Source: Szabonella alba
Lineage (GTDB): Bacteria > Pseudomonadota > Alphaproteobacteria > Rhodobacterales > Rhodobacteraceae
Reading direction: 5' to 3'
NCBI RefSeq assembly: GCF_016765775.1
Contig: NZ_JAESVN010000004.1
Span: 186,001 to 250,000, forward strand
Length of the DNA: 64,000 bases
Of this stretch, positions 23,520 through 32,460 are shown piece by piece; positions within the stretch are counted from its first letter, which is position 1, and the number at the start of each line of letters is the position of its first letter. Made by a program: the position numbers and the translations under genes. The notes under the pieces were generated by a model. The model was not told where the DNA came from, searched no databases, and saw nothing but the letters and a program-made list of their open reading frames with translations.

Positions 23520-23958
23520 CGCATAGCCACAGACCGAAACAGCGGTGCCGCGCGACTGCCACTTTGCAGGGCGGCGCGCCTGAAGTGTGGGCAATACGGA
23601 ACTGCGGCGCCGATCAGGCTGCCGCGGGTTTCGGGCCAGTCCGCCCCTCACGGGGGGCTCTGCGCTGCAGATCTGACCGTTTTGCGCGGTGTGGCGGGAT
23701 CCGGGATGCCGGGCAAAATTGTGCCCCCGCCCCGCCCGGATGGCGCTTTCCATCACGGGCCGGTCGCAATTGTTACAGGGAACCGGCCAAACCCCGCGCA
23801 TCGTCCAGGCCAGCCCCATCAATCGGGCTTGCGGCGCGCAGGGGGCAGGCTTAGATCGCCCGAACTGCGCCACATTCGCGGCGCAGCGTAATCAGTGCGA
23901 TAATCAAACCAACGCGGGCCAAACCTTGGCAGGGGTTCCCGCAAACGGATATAAAACG

Positions 23959-24090
23959 ATGGCAAAACAGCCCAACCAACCGCAGCAAGGCGACAGCCAA
24001 CCCTCCTCCCCCTCGCAACAACAAGGCCAGACCGGCACCAAGACCCCGCAACAGGGTCAGCCGATCTTCCGTGACTGGGCCTCGATCTGA
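23959..24090 (+). CDS. Small Gln/Pro/Ser-rich protein, hypothetical
   Basis: This 43-codon frame encodes a hydrophilic peptide that starts M-A-K-Q-P-N-Q-P-Q-Q, is rich in Gln, Pro, Ser and Thr, and ends in I-F-R-D-W-A-S-I. The codons are G+C-poorer than the surroundings at first positions, consistent with Lys/Gln/Asn content. A TATAAA box ends only three bases before the ATG, so translation would have to be leaderless or the frame may not be expressed. No family recognised. The hydrophobic C-terminal octapeptide after a disordered body is the only distinctive feature. Confidence 0.35.
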   Translation: MAKQPNQPQQGDSQPSSPSQQQGQTGTKTPQQGQPIFRDWASI

Positions 24091-24198
24091 GTGCCGCCGC
24101 GCGGGGTGGGGTCAGACCCCCGCCTCGTGACGGGCGGCCCGCAAGCCCCCTGCAAGCCCGGCCTTGACCGCCACGCGCAGCAGGCCGACAAAGCGGAT

Positions 24199-24555
24199 AT
24201 GAGCGACCGCGAGTCCGCCCCTGACGGGGGCACCCCGATCTCGACAATCCGCAATCTCGGTCCCGCGACCGAGGAAGCCTTTCTGCGCGCGGGCATCAAG
24301 TCAGCCGAGGCGCTGCGCGAACTGGGGGCCGATGCCGCTTATCTGGCGCTGATGCGCGCTGGCACCGCGCCGCATTTCATCGGCTATTATGTTCTGGTCA
24401 TGGGGCTGCAGGGCCGCCCGTGGAATGATTGCAAAGGCGCCGAAAAGACCGCCCTGCGCAAACGGTTCGATGCGCTGAAGGCCCAGGCCGCCCCCGGCCC
24501 TGATGCCGCATTTGAGGCCGCGCTTGACCGCATCGGCGTAATTGCCCGGCGCTGA
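24199..24555 (+). CDS. TfoX C-terminal-domain protein
   Basis: This 118-residue protein matches the TfoX C-terminal family: I-R-N-L-G-P-A-T-E-E-A-F-L-R-A-G-I at about residues 16-32, followed by a G-Y-Y-V-L-V-M-G-L-Q-G-R-P-W-N-D segment and a basic C-terminal helix. The N-terminal TfoX domain is absent, as in many alphaproteobacterial homologues. The fold contains helix-hairpin-helix elements; the function outside competence regulation is unclear. The ATG at 24199 is used because the longer frame from 24091 has no family similarity. Confidence 0.8.
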   Translation: MSDRESAPDGGTPISTIRNLGPATEEAFLRAGIKSAEALRELGADAAYLALMRAGTAPHFIGYYVLVMGLQGRPWNDCKGAEKTALRKRFDALKAQAAPGPDAAFEAALDRIGVIARR

Positions 24556-24575
24556 CCCCGGCACAGTGACCCCTT

Positions 24576-25316
24576 TCAGGCGGCAACCATGCGCAACAGC
24601 CGCGCCCGCGCCTCGGGAATGGCCCCGATTTCAAGCCCGGTGAAGACATGCAGCGTGCCCAGATCCCGGTCGATCACGGCATGGTCGCTGACCCATCCCC
24701 CCATCAGCAGATAGGTCCGCAACAAGGGCGGCAACTGGCGCTGTGCCTGCCGCAGATCGGGGGCCTGCCCCGATAATTCGGCAGCATAGCGGTGAATTTC
24801 GGCCGCGCGGGGAACGGGACGGCGGTCAGGCGGGGCCAGATGACGTGCCGCCAGCAGCGCAAAGGCATCGCGAAAGGCGGCCGGATCAGTGCCGTGGAAC
24901 GAGGTGCAGCCGAACAGCATTCCCACCCCCGTCGCATCGACAAAGCGCGTCAGCGCCCCCCATGCCAGCCGCAGGATATCGGGATCCTTGCGGTCAGGAC
25001 GGATGCAGAAGCGGCCCAGTTCCAGAATCGGCTGCGCGATCGGGGCAAGGGCCGAAAGATCATAGAACTGCGCCGCATAGCTTTGCCCGATGGCATGGCC
25101 GCCGGGCAAGGGCAGCAGGCGGAAACAGGCCACGGGATCGGATTCCCCCTGCTCTTCCACCAGCACATGCAGACAGGCGCTGTCGAAGGTGTCAGTCTCC
25201 AGACCCTCCCCCCCATCCGCGATGAAACAGCGGTGACGCAATTGCTGTGCTGCGCGCAGATCTGCCGGGCCTGACCCCAGCCGGGTGCGATAGCGGCCTT
25301 TTTCAAATCCCAGCAT
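24576..25316 (-). CDS. olsB: OlsB-like L-ornithine N-acyltransferase (GNAT/hemolysin family)
   Basis: This 246-residue protein resembles OlsB, which transfers a 3-hydroxyacyl group from acyl-ACP to ornithine to make lyso-ornithine lipid. Visible family features are L-R-H-R-C-F-I near residue 25, the acceptor strand L-E-L-G-R-F-C-I-R-P-D, and the C-terminal L-P-P-L-L-R-T-Y-L-x-M-G-G-W-V-x-D-x-A-V-I-D-R. An ATG at 25346 would add ten residues and is possible. It follows bamE on the same strand. OlsA-type O-acyltransferase is not adjacent; a candidate lies near 42.4 kb. Confidence 0.8.
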   Translation of the reverse strand: MLGFEKGRYRTRLGSGPADLRAAQQLRHRCFIADGGEGLETDTFDSACLHVLVEEQGESDPVACFRLLPLPGGHAIGQSYAAQFYDLSALAPIAQPILELGRFCIRPDRKDPDILRLAWGALTRFVDATGVGMLFGCTSFHGTDPAAFRDAFALLAARHLAPPDRRPVPRAAEIHRYAAELSGQAPDLRQAQRQLPPLLRTYLLMGGWVSDHAVIDRDLGTLHVFTGLEIGAIPEARARLLRMVAA

Positions 25317-25392
25317 TGCGGCCCCGATTTCCCACCGCCCCGGCATTTCCCGGCCCGGTCCGGCGGCGGCCCGCCGGAACGGGCCTGCCCGG

Positions 25393-25872
25393 TCAGGGCT
25401 GGGTGTCGAGGAACTGGCCCGGATTGAACACGCCCAGATTGCCCAGAAGCTGCCCGATGACACTGACACCCCGGATATTCGTTTCGGTCACGCGGCGCGA
25501 CAGCGGCACGACATTGCCATCTTCCAGCGTGAAGCGTTCGATATTCCGGACCACGCCATCAGGCGTGAACGAGATCGCAACCAGTTGCCGGTCAATCTCC
25601 CGCGGGGCGGTGGGGCCATATTGCCGCCAGCGGCTCTGGACGTAATACCAGCCCTCATCGTTCAGCAGCCCTGCGGCCGACGGCCGGCCCACGACCGCCG
25701 CGACCGAATCGCGCGTGTCGCGTCCGACTTCCAGCCGGGCAAGATCATCATCGGTGGGAACATAGCCATGATCGCGGATAATCGGGCCGCAGGCAACAAC
25801 GGCGGCAAGCGCGCCAAACAGGACGATACGGGTCACTGCATGCCGCAATTGCCGCAGCTTTTGCATCACCAT
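25393..25872 (-). CDS. bamE: Outer-membrane assembly lipoprotein BamE (SmpA/OmlA family)
   Basis: The protein of about 159 residues starts with a basic region and a hydrophobic signal ending in the lipobox A-A-V-V-A-C. The mature part contains G-Y-V-P-T-D-D-D-L-A-R-L-E-V-G-x-D-T-R-D-S-V and G-R-P-S, typical of the SmpA/OmlA fold. It is a small lipoprotein of the BAM complex that folds outer-membrane proteins. The start may be the ATG at 25872 or the one two codons later at 25866; a longer frame to 25938 would place the signal too far inside. Divergent from the yceD gene, as in related genomes. Confidence 0.87.
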   Translation of the reverse strand: MVMQKLRQLRHAVTRIVLFGALAAVVACGPIIRDHGYVPTDDDLARLEVGRDTRDSVAAVVGRPSAAGLLNDEGWYYVQSRWRQYGPTAPREIDRQLVAISFTPDGVVRNIERFTLEDGNVVPLSRRVTETNIRGVSVIGQLLGNLGVFNPGQFLDTQP

Positions 25873-26134
25873 GCCCGCCGCCAGATCCGCGCGGCCAGCC
25901 CGCTTCTGCCCGTGAACAGCCCGACCTTGCATCGCCACCCCTTGCCTTGCCGGGCCAAGCCCCGTATCCCGAGCCGGTTTTCCGGCGTTCCCCTTGGCTT
26001 ACAGAAGCTCGGCCCCATGTTCAAGCAAAGGAACGCGACAGGGCCGATATCCGGCCCGTCTCTGGCCAACTTCCGGCCCGGGCCGGAAGCGGGCAGAATG
26101 CCGGACGGCCCACAATGCAGAAACGGAGTGGCAG

Positions 26135-26818
26135 ATGACAGCGAGACCCGAATCCCGACGCGCCCCAAAATCCCGAGGCGCCACGGCGGGCAAAGCCGCC
26201 GCCGTCCCGGAAGCCCCCTTTCCCGCGCCCTATCGCGTGCCCGCCCTGCCCACACGCAAACCGCTGCGGTTCGATCTGCGGCTGGATGCAAAAGGACGTG
26301 AGGCGATGATGGCCGAACTTGGCCTGACCGCCCTGCCGCGCCTGCATCTGAAAGGTGAGATCCGCCCGGTCGGGCGCGGCGATTTCGAACTGGTGGCCCA
26401 GCTTGAAGCGCTGGCCGTACAGCCCTGCGCGGTCACGCTGGCGCCGGTAGAGACCCGGGTTTCGGAACCCGTCCTGCGCCGCTATGTCGAAGGCATGCTC
26501 TGGCCCGAGGCCGAAGAGGCGGAGATGCCCGGGGATGACAGCGCCGAACCGATGCCCGACCGCATCGACCTGCGCGAGATCGCGACCGAGGCATTGGTGC
26601 TGGCGCTGCCCGACTATCCCCGCGCTGAAGGCGTGGAACTGGGCGAGGCGGTCTTTGCCGCAGACGGGGCCGAACCGCTGCGCGATGCCGATCTGAAACC
26701 CTTTGCCGCCCTGTCCTCCCTGCGTGACAGTCTGACGGGCGCCGCCCCGGGCGAGGCGGAAACCGGCGATGACGGACCCGGCAAGGGTGGCAGGAAGGAC
26801 GGTGCGGGCAAGGCATAG
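26135..26818 (+). CDS. YceD/DUF177-family protein
   Basis: This 227-residue protein belongs to the YceD (DUF177) family, whose gene precedes rpmF in many bacteria and is linked to 23S rRNA accumulation. Family features are R-L-H-L-K-G-E-I-R-P-V-G-R-G-D-F-E-L, the P-C-A-V-T-L-A-P-V segment at mid-length, and the D-L-R-E-I-A-T-E-A-L-V-L-A-L-P-D-Y-P motif. The N terminus is an Ala/Pro/Arg-rich extension and the C terminus a Gly/Lys/Asp-rich tail, both probably disordered. The ATG at 26135 has a GGAG site. A 234-base gap separates it from rpmF. Confidence 0.85.
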   Translation: MTARPESRRAPKSRGATAGKAAAVPEAPFPAPYRVPALPTRKPLRFDLRLDAKGREAMMAELGLTALPRLHLKGEIRPVGRGDFELVAQLEALAVQPCAVTLAPVETRVSEPVLRRYVEGMLWPEAEEAEMPGDDSAEPMPDRIDLREIATEALVLALPDYPRAEGVELGEAVFAADGAEPLRDADLKPFAALSSLRDSLTGAAPGEAETGDDGPGKGGRKDGAGKA

Positions 26819-27052
26819 CGCCCCCGCCCCCGGCCCCGCCGCAAGGCAGACCCCGGCGCGGCCCCGGCGCGACACGATCACAGGCTCGGACACCAGCCCG
26901 GAAATCCGCCAGAAAGGGCTTGCGCCGCGCCAGAATCACAGTATGTTCCGCGCCTCGTTTGCAAGCTGGATCAGGCGCGTTTCAAGGATGGATCGCAGCC
27001 CGGATTTGCGAGAATAAACAGGGGCATGTCCCCCCGAACCCGAGGTTGAGAC

Positions 27053-27259
27053 ATGGCTGTCCCTCAGAACCGAGTCACGAAATCGCGCCGCAACATGCGT
27101 CGTTCCCATGATGCGCTGGTGGCATCGAACCCTGCTGATTGCCCCAATTGTGGTGAACTGAAGCGCCCGCATCACGTCTGCGGCGCCTGCGGTCACTATG
27201 ATGCGCGCGAAGTCGTGGCCACCACGCAGGAAATCGACCTGGACGAGGACGCGGCGTAA
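27053..27259 (+). CDS. rpmF: 50S ribosomal protein L32
   Basis: This 68-residue basic protein begins [13 protein letters not shown] and contains the zinc-binding cysteines at residues 30, 33, 43 and 46 (C-P-N-C and C-G-A-C), so it is the zinc-containing form of L32. It is followed by plsX after 24 bases, the widely conserved coupling of ribosome and phospholipid/fatty-acid synthesis genes. Confidence 0.98.
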   Translation: MAVPQNRVTKSRRNMRRSHDALVASNPADCPNCGELKRPHHVCGACGHYDAREVVATTQEIDLDEDAA

Positions 27260-27283
27260 GCCCGTCCTCACGCCTCGCGGCAT

Positions 27284-28495
27284 ATGGCTCTGGAAGACCA
27301 AAATCCGGTTGATACTTCGGCAGGTCACGGCGTTTCCGGGCCGATGACGGGTCGAATTGTGATTTCCGTCGATGCCATGGGTGGTGACAGAGGGCCTGCG
27401 GCGGTGGTCGCGGGCCTTGTCCATTCGGCTGACAAGAATCCCGAGATCGCCTTCATCCTGCATGGTGACGAAGCCGTGCTGCGCCCGATGATTGACCGGC
27501 ACGCAACCCTGTCGGGGCGCTGCGCGATCCGCCATGCCACGGGCGTGGTGACGATGCATGACAAGCCCAGTCAAGTGATGCGCCACGGGCAGGACACTTC
27601 AATGTGGTCCTGTATCGACAGTCTGCGCAAGGGCGAGGCACAGGCGGCGGTCTCTTGTGGCAATACCGGTGCGCTGATGGCGATCTCGATGATCCGCCTG
27701 CGCAAACTGCCCGGCGTGAACCGCCCGGCCATTGCCTGTCTCTGGCCCTCCCGCAATCCCGGCGGCTTCAATGTCATGCTGGATGTGGGGGCCGATGTGA
27801 AGGCCGACCCCGAGGATCTGGTGCAGTTTGCGCTGATGGGGGCCACCTATGCGCGCAACGGTCTGAACCTGTCGCGCCCTCGTCTGGGACTTCTCAATGT
27901 CGGGACCGAGGAACACAAGGGCCGCACCGAATTGCGGCAGGCCGCCGAACTGATGTCGGCCGCCGCCGATCCGGGCGGATATGAATTTATGGGCTTTGTC
28001 GAGGGTGGCGATATTCCGGGTGACCGGGTCGATGTGATCGTGACCGATGGCTTTACCGGCAATGTCGCGCTGAAAACCGGCGAGGGCACGGCCAAGCTGA
28101 TTGCCGATTTCCTGCGTGACGCCTTCAACGCGAATGTCCTGTCCAAGATCGCGGCCCTTCTGGCACTGGGATCGCTGCGCCGCCTGCAAAAGCGGATCGA
28201 CCCCCGCCGGGTCAATGGCGGGGTCTTTCTGGGGCTGAACGGCACAGTCGTCAAGTCGCATGGATCGGCGGATGATACCGGCGTATCCTCGGCGATCAAA
28301 CTGGCCTTCCAGCTTGCGAAACAAGGGTTTCAGGACCGTGTTGCGGCCCGGCTTGCCGCCGCGATGGAAGCCGCAGATGAGGCCGCCCAGACAGCAGGGC
28401 AGACACCAGACCAGACGGCCGGGCAGTCAGAACCGGAAACCGGGAAGGCAGCCCCGCCGAAAACTTCAGAACAGGAAAATGGTGGGCAGGCATGA
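27284..28495 (+). CDS. plsX: Phosphate acyltransferase PlsX
   Basis: The enzyme makes acyl-phosphate from acyl-ACP for phospholipid synthesis. The V-I-S-V-D-A-M-G-G-D-x-G core motif, S-C-G-N-T-G-A-L-M and D-V-G-A-D are visible, as is the late L-G-L-N-G-T-V-V-K-S-H-G. With the ATG at 27284 it has 403 residues; an ATG at 27344 would remove 20 residues and starts right before the conserved core. A low-complexity Gln/Thr/Pro tail of about 40 residues ends the protein. Its TGA overlaps the fabH ATG. Confidence 0.94.
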   Translation: MALEDQNPVDTSAGHGVSGPMTGRIVISVDAMGGDRGPAAVVAGLVHSADKNPEIAFILHGDEAVLRPMIDRHATLSGRCAIRHATGVVTMHDKPSQVMRHGQDTSMWSCIDSLRKGEAQAAVSCGNTGALMAISMIRLRKLPGVNRPAIACLWPSRNPGGFNVMLDVGADVKADPEDLVQFALMGATYARNGLNLSRPRLGLLNVGTEEHKGRTELRQAAELMSAAADPGGYEFMGFVEGGDIPGDRVDVIVTDGFTGNVALKTGEGTAKLIADFLRDAFNANVLSKIAALLALGSLRRLQKRIDPRRVNGGVFLGLNGTVVKSHGSADDTGVSSAIKLAFQLAKQGFQDRVAARLAAAMEAADEAAQTAGQTPDQTAGQSEPETGKAAPPKTSEQENGGQA

Positions 28496-29466
28496 CAATG
28501 CGCGCGGTCATTCGGGGCGTCGGGCATTATCTGCCGGAACGGGTCGTTCCCAACAGCGAATTCGAGGCGACGCTCGACACAACCGATGAATGGATCCGCA
28601 GCCGGTCAGGCATCGAGCGGCGGCATTTCGCGGCGGAAGGGCAGACCACCTCGGCCATGGCCATCACGGCGGCGCAACGGGCGCTGGCAGCGGCGGGTCT
28701 TACGCCCGATGACATGGATGCGGTGATCGTGGCCACCTCCACGCCCGACCTGACTTTTCCTTCGGTCGCGACCATGGTGCAGGATGGTCTGGGCATGACG
28801 CGCGGTTTCGGCTTTGACCTGCAGGCGGTCTGTGCGGGATTCGTCTTTGCACTGACCAATGCCAATGCGCTGATCCTGTCGGGTCAGGCGCGGCGGGTAC
28901 TGGTGATCGGCGCGGAAACCTTCAGCCGGATCATGGACTGGACGGATCGCTCCACCTGCGTGCTGTTCGGCGACGGGGCGGGCGCGCTGGTGCTGGAAGC
29001 GGCCGAGGGCACGGGCAACACCGCAGATCGGGGCATTCTTGCCTCGGACCTGAATTCCGACGGGCGCTATCGCGACATGCTTTATGTCGATGGCGGGGTT
29101 TCGACCACGGGAACCTCGGGCAAGCTGCGGATGCAAGGCAATCAGCTGTTCCGTCAGGCCGTGGAGAAGCTGGCCTCTACAGCGGAAACCGCGCTGGAAA
29201 GGGCGGGGCTGAGCAGCGCCGATGTCGACTGGATCGTGCCGCATCAGGCCAATCTGCGCATCATCACGGCCACGGCGCAGCGCATGGATGTGCCGATGGA
29301 ACGGGTCGTGGTGACCCTGCAGGACCATGGCAATACCTCGGCGGCCTCGATCCCGCTGGCGCTGTCGGTCGGCGTGGCGCGCGGACAGATCAAACCGGGC
29401 GACCTGATCGTGACCGAGGCCATCGGCGGCGGGCTGGCCTGGGGCGCGGTTGTGCTGCGCTGGTAG
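28492..29466 (+). CDS. fabH: 3-oxoacyl-ACP synthase III
   Basis: This 324-residue condensing enzyme starts fatty-acid synthesis from acetyl-CoA and malonyl-ACP. The catalytic triad is visible: Cys 114 (Q-A-V-C-A-G-F), His in V-P-H-Q-A-N-L-R and Asn in H-G-N-T-S-A-A-S. The N-terminal Y-L-P-E-R-V-V-P-N-S-E and R-S-G-I-E-R-R-H match the family. The start overlaps plsX in ATGA. Confidence 0.97.
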   Translation: MTMRAVIRGVGHYLPERVVPNSEFEATLDTTDEWIRSRSGIERRHFAAEGQTTSAMAITAAQRALAAAGLTPDDMDAVIVATSTPDLTFPSVATMVQDGLGMTRGFGFDLQAVCAGFVFALTNANALILSGQARRVLVIGAETFSRIMDWTDRSTCVLFGDGAGALVLEAAEGTGNTADRGILASDLNSDGRYRDMLYVDGGVSTTGTSGKLRMQGNQLFRQAVEKLASTAETALERAGLSSADVDWIVPHQANLRIITATAQRMDVPMERVVVTLQDHGNTSAASIPLALSVGVARGQIKPGDLIVTEAIGGGLAWGAVVLRW

Positions 29467-29559
29467 GCGCGCCGCATTCTGAACAGAAACGCGCAACCCC
29501 CGATATTGACTTGGCTTTTCAAACCGCGCATCCTCGCCCAATCATCCGGGGGGATTGAA

Positions 29560-29862
29560 ATGAGCGAAAAGACTTTGACGCGCATGGATCTGAGCGAGGC
29601 CGTCTTCCGCGAGGTGGGCCTGTCGCGCAACGAATCGGCGCAACTGGTGGAAAGTGTGCTGCAGCACATGTCCGATGCGCTTGGCACCGGAGAGACGGTC
29701 AAGATCTCCTCCTTCGGGACGTTTTCGATCCGCGACAAGAATGCAAGGATGGGCCGCAATCCCAAGACCGGCGATGAAGTGCCGATCAGCCCGCGCCGCG
29801 TGCTGACTTTCCGTCCGTCCCATCTTATGAAGGATCGCGTGGCCGCCGGAAACAAGGCCTGA
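29560..29862 (+). CDS. ihfA: Integration host factor alpha subunit
   Basis: This 100-residue DNA-bending protein shows the HU/IHF core: [16 protein letters not shown]-x-G-R-N-P-K-T-G and the beta-arm R-R-V-L-T-F-R-P-S. The ATG at 29560 has a GGGGGGATTGAA ribosome site. A TTGACT box at 29506-29511 could be the -35 of its own promoter, so the gene is probably transcribed both with fabH and alone. It is followed by a MerR-type regulator after 18 bases, a common alphaproteobacterial arrangement. Confidence 0.96.
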   Translation: MSEKTLTRMDLSEAVFREVGLSRNESAQLVESVLQHMSDALGTGETVKISSFGTFSIRDKNARMGRNPKTGDEVPISPRRVLTFRPSHLMKDRVAAGNKA

Positions 29863-29880
29863 GGAGGCTGAGAGGCGGGA

Positions 29881-31095
29881 ATGGAAAAATCTCCTGAAGC
29901 GTTTCGCACGATCAGCGAGGTTGCCGATCATCTGGAAACCCCGGCCCATGTGCTGCGGTTCTGGGAAAGCCGCTTTCCGCAGATCCGCCCGGTGAAGCGC
30001 GCGGGTGGACGACGCTATTACCGCCCTTCGGATGTGGCGCTGCTGGCCGGGATCAAGCGCCTGCTGCATGAGGACGGGCTGACCATACGGGGCGTGCAGA
30101 AGATCTTGCAGGAACAGGGCGTGCGCCATGTCGCCGGTCTGGTCGATGAAGAGGCCGAGGCCGGGGTTCTGATCAGCACCCAGCCGCCGCCCCCCGCCGA
30201 ACCGATCCCGCTTTTCCCGCAGAAACCGCCGCAGCAGGCTGAAACGGCTACAGCCGGTGCACAGCCCGAGGCGGCACATGACAGCGTGACCACGCCCGCC
30301 GATGCGCCGCCCCCGACGGCCGAAGGCACGCGGGCAGAGACGTCCCGGCCGGAGGCCGCGCCCGGGCCGGGCATGGCACAGACCGACAGCGCGCAGGCGG
30401 CAGAGGCCGGACCGGATGCCGTGTCGGGCCCCTCCGGGGCCACGCCTGCGCTGCCGGATCCGGCAGCGCAGACCACCGCAGCGCAACCGGATGCCCCCCC
30501 CGCCCCCGAGGCGAGCGCTGAGGTAGTGCCGCCGGATCAGCCGCAAAGCCCGGCCGAAACAGCACAAGCGCCGGAGGTGGCCACCGCTGCGCCCGAAGCA
30601 GCCCCCGCGCAAGAAAGCAGCACCGCACCGGACAGCACCGACAGTCCAGCGATGATGCCCGAGGCAGCGTCATCCGAATCCGGTTCGGCAGCACCCGCAA
30701 ATGATGAGGCTGCGCAGACCGATAGCGCGACAGAGGCGGCAGGTAGCTTTGCGCCCTCTGCCCGGAATGACGCGGTTGCCGAATCTCAAGCCGGATCAAC
30801 GGCCCCGGCAGCCCCCGCATCCGAATCGCCTGCCCCGGAATCGACCGGGGCGGGATCTACCGGGCCAGAATCGACCGGACTGAAAACAACCGAAGCAGAA
30901 TCAACCGGACCGGAGACGACTGCTGCCCCCGCCCAACCGGCCACCGAACGTCCCCTGCGCTGGCTGGCGACCGATCTGCGCGCCCTGCCCGCCACGGCGC
31001 TGCATGACCGGGCCGAGGCCGCCGCAGCCCTTGCAGAAAGGCTGCGTGCGCTGCGTGTCCGGCTGGCCCCCGCCGGGCGCGGCCCGCATCGGTAA
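29881..31095 (+). CDS. MerR-family regulator with long low-complexity tail
   Basis: This 404-residue protein has a MerR helix-turn-helix at about residues 8-78 ([30 protein letters not shown]). Residues of about 95-345 are an Ala/Pro/Glu/Thr/Ser-rich region with repeated S-T-G-P-E type units near the end. The last 55 residues ([10 protein letters not shown] onward) are ordered again and basic. MerR proteins with this position after ihfA are common in Rhodobacteraceae; their targets are not established. The long tail is unusual and suggests a disordered linker. Confidence 0.85.
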   Translation: MEKSPEAFRTISEVADHLETPAHVLRFWESRFPQIRPVKRAGGRRYYRPSDVALLAGIKRLLHEDGLTIRGVQKILQEQGVRHVAGLVDEEAEAGVLISTQPPPPAEPIPLFPQKPPQQAETATAGAQPEAAHDSVTTPADAPPPTAEGTRAETSRPEAAPGPGMAQTDSAQAAEAGPDAVSGPSGATPALPDPAAQTTAAQPDAPPAPEASAEVVPPDQPQSPAETAQAPEVATAAPEAAPAQESSTAPDSTDSPAMMPEAASSESGSAAPANDEAAQTDSATEAAGSFAPSARNDAVAESQAGSTAPAAPASESPAPESTGAGSTGPESTGLKTTEAESTGPETTAAPAQPATERPLRWLATDLRALPATALHDRAEAAAALAERLRALRVRLAPAGRGPHR

Positions 31096-31134
31096 GCGCG
31101 ATGCCGACTGTCGGTCCTGCGGTCGGTTTTGCGC

Positions 31135-31162
31135 TTGCCCCCGCCCGGAATATCGTTATGAA
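31135..31162 (+). promoter_or_regulatory. Putative promoter of tRNA-Pro
   Basis: TTGCCC at 31135-31140 and TATGAA at 31157-31162 are separated by 16 bases and lie 12 bases before the mature tRNA 5' end, as expected for a stable-RNA promoter. Confidence 0.45.
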
Positions 31163-31174
31163 AGCGCCCAGTGT

Positions 31175-31252
31175 CGGGCCGTGGCGCAGCCTGGTTAGCG
31201 CGTCCGTCTGGGGGGCGGAAGGCCGCGAGTTCGAATCTCGCCGGCCCGACCA
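31175..31252 (+). tRNA. tRNA-Pro (anticodon GGG)
   Basis: A full cloverleaf can be drawn. The acceptor stem CGGGCCG pairs with CGGCCCG, the D arm is GCGC/GCGC, and the anticodon stem TCCGT/GCGGA encloses the loop CTGGGGG with anticodon GGG. The T arm GCGAG/CTCGC encloses TTCGAAT. The discriminator A is followed by an encoded CCA. Confidence 0.95.
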
Positions 31253-31260
31253 AAACCGAA

Positions 31261-31293
31261 ACCGCCCGCCTTGCCTTTGCAAGCGCGGGCGGT
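31261..31293 (+). terminator. Stem-loop after tRNA-Pro
   Basis: ACCGCCCGC (31261-31269) pairs with GCGGGCGGT (31285-31293) and an inner CTTGC/GCAAG stem extends it, with one bulged base. A TCCGTTTCC tail follows. It should end the tRNA transcript, and it lies in the dcd leader. Confidence 0.55.
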
Positions 31294-31330
31294 TCCGTTT
31301 CCGGCTTCTGGCCGCGCAAGAGAGGCCGCA

Positions 31331-32458
31331 ATGAACCCGGATCAGATCCCGACAGCAGCAGGCAGCATGATAGCCGCGCAATCGGGCGTGCTGCCTGACC
31401 GCGCCCTGCGCGACCTCATCGCCCAAGGCGCGATCACCGCCCGCCCCGCGATCATTCCCGAACAGGTGCAGCCCGCCAGTCTGGACCTGCGGCTGGGTCA
31501 GGTCGCCTATCGCGTCCGCGCCTCGTTTCTGACAGGCAAGGGGCGGCGGGTCGAGGACCGGCTGGCCGAATTCGAGATGCATCGCGTCGATCTGACGCCG
31601 GGCGCCGTGCTGGAAAAGGGCTGCGTCTATGTCATCCCGCTGATGGAACGGCTGCGCCTGCCCAAGGGGCTGTCCGCCGTGGCCAATGCGAAATCCTCGA
31701 CCGGGCGGCTGGATCTGCTGACGCGCACGATCACCGATGGCGGCACCGAGTTCGACCGCATTCCCGAAGCCTATGACGGCCCGCTTTATGCCGAGGTCTG
31801 CCCGCGCAGTTTTTCGGTGCTGGTGCGGCCGGGGATGCGGCTGAACCAGATCCGGTTCCGCAATGGCCAGTCGGTGCTGGACGATGCCGCATTGACCGCG
31901 CTGCATGACGTCTCACCGCTGGTTTCCGGCCGGGCGGTGATTTCCGAAGGTCTGGGATTCTCGGTCGATCTGCGCCCCGGTGCGGGCGGTCTGGTGGGTT
32001 ACCGCGCCAAGCCCCATACCGGGGTGATCGACCTTGACCACATCGCGCATTACGACCCCGCCGAATTCTGGGAGGATGTGCGCAGCGCAAGCGGCAGCAT
32101 CATCCTCGATCCCGGCGCCTTCTATATCCTAGTCAGTCAGGAGGCGGTGACAATCCCGCCCGATTATGCCGCTGAAATGGCACCCTATCTGGCCATGGTC
32201 GGCGAATTCCGGGTGCATTATGCGGGGTTCTTCGATCCCGGATTCGGCTGGGCCGAGGCGGGCGGCGCGGGGTCGCGCGGCGTGCTGGAAGTGCGCTGCC
32301 ACGAGGCGCCCTTCGTGCTGGAACACGGGCAGATCGTCGGGAGACTGGTCTATGAACGGATGGCAGCACGGCCCGACCTGCTTTACGGTGCCGGGATCGC
32401 CTCGAACTATCAGGGGCAGGGTCTGAAACTGTCAAAACATTTCCGCCCGAAGGAGTGA
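31331..32458 (+). CDS. dcd: 2'-deoxycytidine 5'-triphosphate deaminase, double-length type
   Basis: This 375-residue protein is about twice the length of E. coli Dcd, as is usual in alphaproteobacteria. The first half shows Q-P-A-S-L-D-L-R-L-G, the A-N-A-K-S-S-T-G-R-L-D-L substrate loop and a D-G-G-T-E-F motif. The second half repeats the fold (I-D-L-D-H-I-A-H-Y and G-R-L-V-Y-E-R). It converts dCTP to dUTP for thymidylate synthesis. The ATG at 31331 has an AGAGAGG site. The short secreted-protein gene follows with its start three bases after the stop. Confidence 0.92.
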   Translation: MNPDQIPTAAGSMIAAQSGVLPDRALRDLIAQGAITARPAIIPEQVQPASLDLRLGQVAYRVRASFLTGKGRRVEDRLAEFEMHRVDLTPGAVLEKGCVYVIPLMERLRLPKGLSAVANAKSSTGRLDLLTRTITDGGTEFDRIPEAYDGPLYAEVCPRSFSVLVRPGMRLNQIRFRNGQSVLDDAALTALHDVSPLVSGRAVISEGLGFSVDLRPGAGGLVGYRAKPHTGVIDLDHIAHYDPAEFWEDVRSASGSIILDPGAFYILVSQEAVTIPPDYAAEMAPYLAMVGEFRVHYAGFFDPGFGWAEAGGAGSRGVLEVRCHEAPFVLEHGQIVGRLVYERMAARPDLLYGAGIASNYQGQGLKLSKHFRPKE

Positions 32459-32460
32459 CG

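Larger units (their letters stand above)
23324..23958. other. Intergenic region upstream of glgP
   Basis: No convincing gene is present in these 635 bases. The glgP-proximal 200 bases hold a -35/-10 pair, a LacI-type near-palindrome and a second AAAGCGCTTT palindrome. The rest is GC-rich and shows a few short hairpins but no motif I recognise. A TTGGCA-N18-TATAAA promoter-like pair reading rightwards ends just before the next small ORF. Confidence 0.55.
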
